5,037 nt of DNA. Source: Rhodanobacter sp. GTDB lineage: Bacteria > Pseudomonadota > Gammaproteobacteria > Xanthomonadales > Rhodanobacteraceae. The translations under genes and the position numbers were made by a program. The notes beneath the pieces were generated by a model. The model did no database searches and was not told the origin of the DNA. It worked only from the letters and a program-made list of their open reading frames with translations. The DNA lies in the NCBI GenBank assembly GCA_026193555.1, contig JAPHUU010000006.1:1-5037 (forward strand), in the 5' to 3' direction. Below, one piece after another: positions 1 to 5,037 of this stretch (position 1 is its first letter; each line of letters begins with the position of its first letter).

Positions 1-1268
1 TCAGCGTGCGCGTGGTCGACGTGATCCCCGGCAAGAACGTGATCGGGCTGGAGATCCCCAACACCAGGAAACAGATCGTCTACCTGTCGGAGATCCTGCG
101 CTCGGACAAATACGACCAGTTGAAGTCGCCGCTGGCGCTGGCGCTGGGCAAGGACATCGGCGGTAAGGCGGTGGTGGTGGATCTGGGCAAGATGCCGCAT
201 TTGCTCGTTGCGGGAACAACAGGGTCAGGCAAGTCGGTGGCGGTCAATGCGATGGTGCTGAGCCTGCTGTACAAGGCCAGCGCGAAAGACGTGCGGATGA
301 TCATGATCGATCCGAAGATGCTGGAGCTCTCGGTCTACGAGGGCATCCCGCATCTGCTGGCGCCGGTGGTGACCGACATGAAGGAGGCCGCCAACGCGCT
401 GCGCTGGTGCGTCGCCGAGATGGAGCGCCGCTACAAGCTGATGGCGGCCGTGGGCGTGCGCAACCTGGCCGGCTTCAACAAGAAAGTGCGCGACGCCGAG
501 AACGCCGGTCAGCCGCTGCTGGATCCGCTGTTCCGGCCGGTGCCGGAGATGCCCAATCTGGCCGCCGAGCCACTGGAGCCGTTGCCGTACATCGTGGTGA
601 TCATCGACGAATTCGCCGACATGATGATGATCGTCGGCAAGAAGGTGGAGGAGCTGATTGCCCGCCTGGCGCAGAAGGCGCGTGCCGCCGGCGTGCACCT
701 GATCCTTGCCACCCAGCGGCCGTCGGTGGACGTCATCACCGGCCTGATCAAGGCGAACATCCCGACCCGCATCGCCTTCCAGGTCTCCAGCAAGATCGAC
801 TCGCGCACCATTCTCGACCAGTCCGGCGCCGAGGCGCTGCTGGGTCACGGCGACATGCTCTATCTGCCGCCGGGCACGGCCACGCCCGAGCGTGTGCACG
901 GTGCCTTCGTCGACGACCACGAGGTGCACAACGTGGTTCGCTGGCTGAAATCGCAGGGTGCGCCGAACTATGTCTCCGGCGTGCTGGAGGAAGTGCAGGC
1001 CACCAGCGACGGCAAGTTCATCAACGACTCCGGCCTGCCGCTGGACGGGGAAGAGGGCGGGAGCGCCGACACGCAGCTGTACGACAAGGCCGTGGCCATC
1101 GTCACGCAGACCCGCCGTGCCTCGATCTCCGGCGTGCAGCGACATCTGCGCATCGGCTACAACCGCGCCGCGCGACTGGTCGAGCAGATGGAGCAGGACG
1201 GCGTGGTCAGCGCACCCCAGCACAACGGCAACCGCGAAGTGCTGGCGCCGCCGCCACCGCGGGATTGA
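1..1268 (+). CDS. ftsK: DNA translocase FtsK, C-terminal motor and gamma domain (5' partial)
   Basis: FtsK is a hexameric ATP-driven DNA pump at the division septum. It moves chromosome termini apart and activates XerCD recombination at dif. Only the last ~421 residues are here; the frame is already open at base 3, so the membrane domain, linker and early motor lie upstream. Counting from the GTG codon at base 6, the Walker A motif GTTGSGKS is at residues 70-77 and Walker B ([10 protein letters not shown]) at 196-205. The near-invariant stretch containing [21 protein letters not shown] lies at about 235-255. Residues 356-417 match the winged-helix gamma domain, including [15 protein letters not shown] and the ending [11 protein letters not shown]; this domain reads KOPS DNA sites and contacts XerD. 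The YNRAAR recognition region is intact, so KOPS reading should be conserved. The Walker A codons are unusual for the gene (see findings). The gene ends in TGA, 70 bases before lolA. Identification is secure. Confidence 0.97.
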   Translation, partial: SVRVVDVIPGKNVIGLEIPNTRKQIVYLSEILRSDKYDQLKSPLALALGKDIGGKAVVVDLGKMPHLLVAGTTGSGKSVAVNAMVLSLLYKASAKDVRMIMIDPKMLELSVYEGIPHLLAPVVTDMKEAANALRWCVAEMERRYKLMAAVGVRNLAGFNKKVRDAENAGQPLLDPLFRPVPEMPNLAAEPLEPLPYIVVIIDEFADMMMIVGKKVEELIARLAQKARAAGVHLILATQRPSVDVITGLIKANIPTRIAFQVSSKIDSRTILDQSGAEALLGHGDMLYLPPGTATPERVHGAFVDDHEVHNVVRWLKSQGAPNYVSGVLEEVQATSDGKFINDSGLPLDGEEGGSADTQLYDKAVAIVTQTRRASISGVQRHLRIGYNRAARLVEQMEQDGVVSAPQHNGNREVLAPPPPRD

Positions 1269-1327
1269 TGGCGGGCGTCCATTAAGCGGTGGTGCCGCAC
1301 AATGCGCCGCGATCACCATCCTGTCCC

Positions 1328-1333
1328 AAGGGA
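1328..1333 (+). promoter_or_regulatory. Ribosome binding site of lolA
   Basis: AAGGGA lies five bases before the ATG at 1339 and supports that start over upstream in-frame positions, which run through the end of ftsK. Confidence 0.6.
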
Positions 1334-1338
1334 ACCCC

Positions 1339-2004
1339 ATGAAGCGACTCCTGCTCCTCCTGGCCATCGCCGTACTGGCATTTTCACCCGGTACGCCGAC
1401 GCACGCTGCCACCGGCCCCGCGCGGGCACGGCTGGATGCGTTCGCGCGGAACCTGCACTCGCTCACCGGGCGCTTCACGCAGACACTGACCGACGTCAAC
1501 GGCCAGACCAGCAAGACCAGCTCCGGCACGCTGGCGCTGGAGGCGCCGCGGCAATTCCGCTGGGACACGCTGACCCCCTACAAGCAGACCATCGTCGCCG
1601 ACGGCAGCCGGGTGTGGATGTACGACCCCGAGCTGGAACAGGTCACGGTGCGCGTGCAGAGCAGCGAGGAGGCGCACAGCCCGCTGACCGTGCTGACCGA
1701 CATCTCGCAGCTGGACAAGGAGTTCAAGGTCAGCGAGCAGGGCGAGCGCGATGGCGTGGTCTGGCTGCGACTGACCTCGACGGCGAAGGACCCGCAGTTC
1801 GACTTCGTCGACATGGGCTTCGATGCCAGCGGACTGGCGCGCATGCGCTTTCGCGACCAGCTCGGTTCGACCACCGACATCCGCTTCTCCGCCTGGCAGC
1901 GCAATGTCACGGTGCCGCCGTCGGCATTCAATTTCGTGCCGCCGAAAGGCGCCGACGTCATCGGCGACCTGCCGGTCATCACCACCCGGCCGTTGCGCGA
2001 CTGA
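1339..2004 (+). CDS. lolA: Outer-membrane lipoprotein carrier protein LolA
   Basis: LolA is the periplasmic chaperone that takes lipoproteins from the LolCDE transporter in the inner membrane and hands them to LolB at the outer membrane. The 221-residue product starts with a Sec signal peptide (KR, then a Leu/Ala-rich core), with likely cleavage after THA at residue 23. The mature part carries family landmarks: RFTQTL (45-50), SSGTLALEAPRQFRW (61-75), a YKQTIVADG-type strand (81-89), VWMYDPELEQVTV (92-104) and FNFVPPKGADVI (198-208) near the C-terminus. The ATG at 1339 is chosen because it gives the signal peptide and has AAGGGA at 1328-1333, five bases upstream. Length is near the family norm, with a tail about ten residues longer than E. 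coli LolA. The position of E. coli mature Arg43 is Ala69 here. No convincing promoter was found in the 70-base gap after ftsK, so read-through from ftsK is possible. Confidence 0.95.
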   Translation: MKRLLLLLAIAVLAFSPGTPTHAATGPARARLDAFARNLHSLTGRFTQTLTDVNGQTSKTSSGTLALEAPRQFRWDTLTPYKQTIVADGSRVWMYDPELEQVTVRVQSSEEAHSPLTVLTDISQLDKEFKVSEQGERDGVVWLRLTSTAKDPQFDFVDMGFDASGLARMRFRDQLGSTTDIRFSAWQRNVTVPPSAFNFVPPKGADVIGDLPVITTRPLRD

Positions 2005-2027
2005 ATCAGGGCGCCGGGGGCTCCGGT

Positions 2028-2058
2028 TGCCGCGCCACCGCCGGGAACCGCCGCGGCA
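2028..2058 (+). terminator. GC-rich hairpin after lolA, possible weak terminator or mRNA 3' structure
   Basis: TGCCGCG (2028-2034) pairs perfectly with CGCGGCA (2052-2058), giving a 7-bp stem that starts 24 bases after the lolA stop. The 17-base loop holds a small CGG-GAA-CCG hairpin (2042-2050). No T-run follows, so it does not meet the usual intrinsic terminator pattern. It may instead stabilise the lolA mRNA end or be a chance product of high GC. Confidence 0.25.
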
Positions 2059-2098
2059 GGCAATCCCCATGGAACCCGACTCCCGGTCGCGGCGGGCA

Positions 2099-2125
2099 TC
2101 GACAGGCGGTGCGATGTCCTATCAT
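2099..2125 (+). promoter_or_regulatory. Possible rarA promoter placing the start site at the ATG
   Basis: A -35-like TCGACA (2099-2104, 5 of 6 to consensus) and a -10-like TATCAT (2120-2125, 5 of 6) are separated by 15 bases, shorter than the ideal 17. Transcription from this -10 would begin at about 2132-2133, on or next to the rarA ATG. That would make a leaderless mRNA, in keeping with the absence of a clear Shine-Dalgarno sequence. This is inferred from sequence only. Confidence 0.4.
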
Positions 2126-2132
2126 CCCCGGC

Positions 2133-3473
2133 ATGTCACGACGCAACGCACCCAACACGCCGGAACTGTTTGCCGCGGAGCCCGACGAACTCAAGCCATT
2201 GGCCGAACGCATGCGTCCGCGCAGCCTCGACGAGATCGTCGGTCAGCAGCGACTGGTCGGGCCTGACAAGGCGCTGCGCCGTGCGCTGGAAGCCGGCAAG
2301 ATCCATTCGATGGTGCTGTGGGGGCCGCCCGGCTGCGGCAAGACCACGCTGGCCCTGCTGGTGGCGCGCTATGCCGATGCGGACTTCCGCGCGATCTCGG
2401 CGGTGCTGTCGGGGCTGCCCGACGTGCGCAAGGCACTGGCCGAGGCCGAGGTCAATTTCGCCCAGGGACGACGCACCGTGCTGTTCGTCGACGAGGTGCA
2501 CCGTTTCAACAAGACCCAGCAGGATGCATTCCTTCCGCACATCGAAAAGGGTGTGATTCTTTTCATCGGCGCGACCACCGAAAACCCCTCGTTCGAGCTG
2601 AACTCCGCGCTGCTGTCGCGCTGTCGCGTGCACGTGCTGGAGCCGGTGTCGGTGGACGACATCATCGCCGCTCTCAAGCGTGCCCTGGCCGACAGCGAAC
2701 GCGGCCTCGGTGACTTGCAGCTGCAGGTCGGCGACGAGGCGCTGGACTCGATCGCCCAGGCCGCCGACGGCGACGTGCGCCGCGCGCTGACCCTGCTGGA
2801 AATCGCCGCCGAACTGGCCGAAGACCGGCACATCGACGACGCCACGCTGAGCCAGGTGCTGGCCGACCGCACGCGCCGCTTCGACAAGATGGGCGAGCAG
2901 TTCTACGACCAGATCTCGGCGCTGCACAAATCGGTGCGCTCGTCCGATCCGGATGCCGCGGTGTACTGGCTGTGCCGCATGCTTGATGGCGGCGTCGATC
3001 CGCTGTATCTGGCCCGGCGGATGACCCGCATGGCGGTGGAGGACGTCGGCCTGGCCGAGCCGCGCGCCTGGCGCATGGCGCTGGACGCATGGGATACCTA
3101 TGAACGGCTGGGCAGCCCCGAGGGCGAGCTGGGGCTGGCGCAGCTGGCGATCTGGCTGGCGATCGCGCCGAAGAGCAATGCGGCCTACATGGCCTACAAC
3201 AAGGCCCGCGCCGCGGTCCGCGAGGGCGGCACGCTGGAAGTGCCGATGCACCTGCGCAATGCACCGACCAAGCTGATGAAGGGGCTCGGCTACGGCAAGG
3301 GCTACCAGTACGACCACGACGCCGAGGGCGGCGTGGCGCTGGACCAGCAATGCCTGCCCGATGCGCTGGTGGGCAGCGTGTTCTACGAGCCGGTCGAGCG
3401 CGGTCTGGAGCTGCAGCTGCGCGAGAAGCTGCTGGCCCTGCGCGCCGCCCGTCAGCAGGCACGAGGCAAGTAG
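2133..3473 (+). CDS. rarA: Replication-associated recombination protein A (RarA/MgsA), AAA+ ATPase
   Basis: RarA is a cytoplasmic clamp-loader-like ATPase of the RarA/Mgs1/WRNIP1 family that acts at stalled or gapped replication forks and interacts with SSB. The 446-residue product matches the E. coli length of 447. Visible motifs are Walker A GPPGCGKT (64-71), Walker B LFVDEVH (117-123), RFNKTQQDAFLPHIE (124-138), sensor 1 GATTENPSFELNSALLSR (146-163) and sensor 2 GDVRRAL (213-219). The C-terminal tetramerisation region includes FYDQISALHKSVR (257-269), EDVGLAEPRA (303-312), APKSNAAY (345-352) and PMHLRNAPTKLMK (371-383). Walker A carries Cys where E. coli has Thr, a conservative family variant. 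The ATG at 2133 is chosen because it gives the family length and an N-terminus with ELF (11-13) before PLAERMRP; a similar short acidic-LF element begins some other RarA proteins (from memory). The frame is open further upstream, but that region lacks family sequence. No strong ribosome binding site is visible. Confidence 0.96.
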   Translation: MSRRNAPNTPELFAAEPDELKPLAERMRPRSLDEIVGQQRLVGPDKALRRALEAGKIHSMVLWGPPGCGKTTLALLVARYADADFRAISAVLSGLPDVRKALAEAEVNFAQGRRTVLFVDEVHRFNKTQQDAFLPHIEKGVILFIGATTENPSFELNSALLSRCRVHVLEPVSVDDIIAALKRALADSERGLGDLQLQVGDEALDSIAQAADGDVRRALTLLEIAAELAEDRHIDDATLSQVLADRTRRFDKMGEQFYDQISALHKSVRSSDPDAAVYWLCRMLDGGVDPLYLARRMTRMAVEDVGLAEPRAWRMALDAWDTYERLGSPEGELGLAQLAIWLAIAPKSNAAYMAYNKARAAVREGGTLEVPMHLRNAPTKLMKGLGYGKGYQYDHDAEGGVALDQQCLPDALVGSVFYEPVERGLELQLREKLLALRAARQQARGK

Positions 3474-3502
3474 CGCCCGTTCCCGATGGTCGGTGCGGCG
3501 CT
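3472..3502 (+). terminator. Nested hairpin overlapping the rarA stop codon, possible terminator
   Basis: AGCGCC (3472-3477), beginning inside the TAG stop, pairs with GGCGCT (3497-3502). Within its loop CCGA (3483-3486) pairs with TCGG (3490-3493) around a TGG triloop. No T-run follows; the next bases are CACCCTTGCG, which include the -35 element of the next gene. It separates rarA from the independently promoted downstream gene, so weak or Rho-assisted termination is plausible but unproven. Confidence 0.3.
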
Positions 3503-3507
3503 CACCC

Positions 3508-3536
3508 TTGCGACAGCGCGACTTAGGGCATAGATT
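3508..3536 (+). promoter_or_regulatory. Probable sigma70-type promoter of the 3566-4144 gene
   Basis: TTGCGA (3508-3513, 4 of 6 to TTGACA) and TAGATT (3531-3536, 4 of 6 to TATAAT) are separated by exactly 17 bases. The predicted start is near 3543, which gives a leader of about 23 bases ending in a strong ribosome binding site. Spacing and position support it; the hexamers are moderate. Confidence 0.5.
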
Positions 3537-3550
3537 CCGGGTGACCAACG

Positions 3551-3559
3551 AGGGGAGGG
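3551..3559 (+). promoter_or_regulatory. Strong ribosome binding site, also a perfect KOPS match
   Basis: AGGGGAGGG lies six bases before the ATG at 3566 and is the best Shine-Dalgarno sequence in the window, fixing that start. Bases 3552-3559 (GGGGAGGG) also fit the E. coli FtsK orienting consensus GGGNAGGG. The ribosome role is well supported; the KOPS role is only a consensus match. Confidence 0.7.
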
Positions 3560-3565
3560 CGAACC

Positions 3566-4144
3566 ATGCGCATCCTGGTGGCGGGTTTGATCGGCGGCAT
3601 CGTGATGTTCATCTGGGGCGTGGCAGCGCACATGGCGCTGGGGCTTGGCGAGGTTGGCTTCAGGCAGCCGGTCAACGAAAATGTCGCGCTCGCCGGCTTG
3701 CAGGAGGGGCTTGGCGGTCGGGCCGGTGTGTACTCGCTGCCGTCGCTGGACCCGAAGCAGATGAATGATCCGGCCCAGGTGAGGGCCTATTCGCTGAAGG
3801 CCGTCCGCTCGCCCTATGCCTGGGTCATCTACCAGCCACAGGGCACCGACATGACCCGGATGGGTCCGCAGATACGGCGGCAGTGGGCGTCCGACACCCT
3901 CGCGGCACTGGCGTTGGCGTTCGTGATGGGGTTGGCCGGTCTGGGTTTTCGCCGGCGTCTGGCGGTGGCCGCCGCCGCGGCGGTGTTCGCCTGGCTCGGT
4001 ACCCAGTGGCCTTACTGGAACTGGTACCGCTTCCCGCTGGATTTCACCCTGGCCGGGCTGGCCGAACAATTGATCGGCTGGCTGATCGCCGGTGCCGCCA
4101 TGGCCTGGTGGCTCGGTCGCGGCGAGTGCAAGCGGGCGGACTGA
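3566..4144 (+). CDS. Uncharacterised four-helix inner-membrane protein
   Basis: I do not recognise a named family for this 192-residue protein. Hydrophobic segments are at about 3-25, 111-128, 131-148 and 160-183. Residues 26-110 form one soluble domain containing GVYSLPSLDPKQM (54-66) and SPYAWVIYQPQG (82-93). Positive charges RRR (129-131) and RGECKR (185-190) place both inner loops in the cytoplasm, so the soluble domain and the aromatic loop WPYWNWYRFPLD (148-159) should face the periplasm. TM1 resembles a signal anchor with a small glycine patch (GLIGG) and a polar AHM end. From memory, similar short proteins opening with a glycine-rich anchor and HM occur as hypothetical proteins in other bacteria; this was not checked. 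The gene has its own probable promoter and strong ribosome binding site. Codon choice is looser than in its neighbours (AGG, CTT, GGT occur). It lies where E. coli has rarA directly followed by serS. Coding status is well supported; function is unknown. Confidence 0.85.
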   Translation: MRILVAGLIGGIVMFIWGVAAHMALGLGEVGFRQPVNENVALAGLQEGLGGRAGVYSLPSLDPKQMNDPAQVRAYSLKAVRSPYAWVIYQPQGTDMTRMGPQIRRQWASDTLAALALAFVMGLAGLGFRRRLAVAAAAAVFAWLGTQWPYWNWYRFPLDFTLAGLAEQLIGWLIAGAAMAWWLGRGECKRAD

Positions 4145-4200
4145 GTCTGTCGCGGGATCGGTTGACGGCTTCGCCGGTACGCGTCGGCGCCGCGCCCGCA

Positions 4201-4230
4201 TTGCGGCGATTGCCGCCAGCCGGCGATAAT
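4201..4230 (+). promoter_or_regulatory. Probable serS promoter
   Basis: TTGCGG (4201-4206) and GATAAT (4225-4230, 5 of 6 to TATAAT) are separated by 18 bases. The start would fall near 4237, leaving a leader of about 25 bases before the ATG at 4262. The -10 sits inside a short inverted repeat, GCGA-TAAT-TCGC (4223-4234). This is the most -10-like AT-rich stretch in the 117-base gap. Confidence 0.5.
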
Positions 4231-4261
4231 TCGCGGTTCTAGCCTTTCTCTGGACCCGATC

Positions 4262-5037
4262 ATGCTGGATCCCGCACTGCTGCGCTCGCGCCTGGCCGAA
4301 ACCGCCACACGCCTCAGGGAAACCCGCGGCTATGTGCTCGACGTGGTGGCCATCGAGGCGCTGGAATCCTCCCGCAAGCAACTGGCGATGGAGACGCAGG
4401 AGCTGCAGAACCAGCGCAACATCCAGTCCAAGGCGATCGGTCAGGCCAAGGCTCGGGGCGAGGATGTCGCGACCCTGATGGCCGAGGTCGCCGGCATCGG
4501 CGACCGGCTGAAGGCGAACGAGCAGGCGCTGGCCGAGGCGCAGGCGAAACTGTCCGAAATCGCCCTCGGCATTCCGAACATCCCGCATGAATCGGTGCCG
4601 CAGGGCAAGGACGAGAATGACAACCTCGAAGTCAGCCGCTGGGGTACGCCGCGCGCGTTCGATTTCGCGGTGAAGGATCACGTCGAGCTGGGCGAACGCC
4701 ACGGCTGGCTCGACGGCGACGCCGGCGCCAAGCTCTCCGGCGCGCGTTTCACCGTGCTGCGCGGCCAGCTCGCCCACCTGCATCGCGCGCTCGGCCAGTT
4801 CATGCTCGACCTGCACACGGCCGAGCACGGCTACCTCGAATGCAACGTGCCGGTGCTCGTCAACGCCGACAGCATGCAGGGCACCAGCCAGCTGCCGAAG
4901 TTCGAGGAAGACCTGTTCGCCACCCAGGTCGGCGAGTCGAAGCGCTACCTGATTCCCACCGCCGAGGTGTCGTTGACCAACCTGGTGCGCGACACCATCC
5001 AGGAGGCCGATGCGCTGCCGCTGCGGCTCACCGCGCA
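4262..5037 (+). CDS. serS: Seryl-tRNA synthetase (3' partial)
   Basis: SerRS is the class II synthetase that charges tRNA-Ser (and tRNA-Sec) with serine in the cytoplasm. The first 258 codons are present, against about 430 in E. coli. The N-terminus MLDPALLR is typical and fixes the start. Residues ~28-100 form the long helical arm that grips the tRNA variable loop, including [18 protein letters not shown] (51-68). The junction [21 protein letters not shown] (115-135) is nearly identical to other bacterial SerRS. Motif 1 lies around [17 protein letters not shown] (175-191), ending in NVPVLVN (195-201). [13 protein letters not shown] (207-219) and the serine-binding TAE loop in [13 protein letters not shown] (231-243) are intact. 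Motifs 2 and 3 lie beyond the window. The Shine-Dalgarno is weak (GGA at 4252-4254). The gene follows the unknown membrane gene by 117 bases and probably has its own promoter. Nothing suggests it is broken. Confidence 0.96.
   Translation, partial: MLDPALLRSRLAETATRLRETRGYVLDVVAIEALESSRKQLAMETQELQNQRNIQSKAIGQAKARGEDVATLMAEVAGIGDRLKANEQALAEAQAKLSEIALGIPNIPHESVPQGKDENDNLEVSRWGTPRAFDFAVKDHVELGERHGWLDGDAGAKLSGARFTVLRGQLAHLHRALGQFMLDLHTAEHGYLECNVPVLVNADSMQGTSQLPKFEEDLFATQVGESKRYLIPTAEVSLTNLVRDTIQEADALPLRLTA

Noticed and set aside
1282..1303. TTAAGC and CACAAT as a lolA promoter
   Set aside because: Only 10 bases separate the two elements and no TTG-type -35 lies 16-18 bases before CACAAT, so it was not called.
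225..1568. Long open frame on the minus strand opposite ftsK and the start of lolA
   Set aside because: Its translation is rich in His, Val, Gln and Arg with no recognisable domain, as expected for the mirror of GC-rich coding DNA; the + strand carries unambiguous ftsK and lolA.
2069..2266. Small ATG frame upstream of and overlapping the rarA start
   Set aside because: It has no ribosome binding site and gives an Arg/Thr/Ala-rich product; most of it is rarA read out of frame.
2136..3548. Long minus-strand open frame opposite rarA
   Set aside because: It is the antisense shadow of a fully conserved rarA gene, has low-complexity Gln/His/Arg composition and no supporting start signals.
4145..4261. 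T-box or serine leader-peptide attenuator before serS
   Set aside because: No serine-codon-rich short frame, no T-box-like sequence and no T-run are visible, and T-boxes are not expected in Gammaproteobacteria.
3452..4828. Long minus-strand open frame spanning the unknown gene and serS
   Set aside because: It crosses two promoters and two + strand genes and has shadow-like composition with no domain.
1..5037. Mobile element, CRISPR array, tRNA/rRNA gene, or defence system
   Set aside because: No transposase or integrase motif, no regularly spaced direct repeats, no terminal inverted repeats and no tRNA-like fold were seen; the genes form a conserved housekeeping order.

Overview
The window reads as a GC-rich gammaproteobacterial chromosome. 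All genes lie on the + strand and GC-ending codons dominate. The order is the C-terminal part of ftsK, then lolA, rarA, an uncharacterised membrane-protein gene, and the 5' part of serS. The ftsK-lolA-rarA-serS order is the one known from Escherichia coli and many other Gammaproteobacteria. The high GC and the protein wording suggest the Xanthomonadales (Xanthomonas/Lysobacter or Rhodanobacter/Dyella-like), but this assignment is an inference from memory, not a database match.

Layout: 1-1268 is the FtsK motor and gamma domain, cut at its 5' end by the window edge. 1339-2004 is lolA, a periplasmic lipoprotein chaperone with a signal peptide. 2133-3473 is rarA (mgsA), a clamp-loader-like AAA+ ATPase. 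3566-4144 encodes a 192-residue four-helix membrane protein of unknown function, inserted between rarA and serS. 4262-5037 is the first 258 residues of seryl-tRNA synthetase, cut at the 3' edge. The four gaps (70, 128, 92 and 117 bases) hold the possible promoters and hairpins listed; none shows a classical hairpin-plus-T-run terminator.

How the genes fit together: FtsK translocates DNA at the septum and helps resolve chromosome dimers. RarA acts at stalled forks. LolA ferries lipoproteins to the outer membrane. SerRS charges tRNA-Ser. This is a conserved housekeeping neighbourhood rather than one pathway. No mobile element, CRISPR array, RNA gene or defence system was seen. The points most worth a second look are the unknown membrane gene with its own promoter and strong ribosome binding site, a patch of rare codons over the FtsK P-loop, loss of a functionally important arginine in LolA, and a possible leaderless start for rarA.
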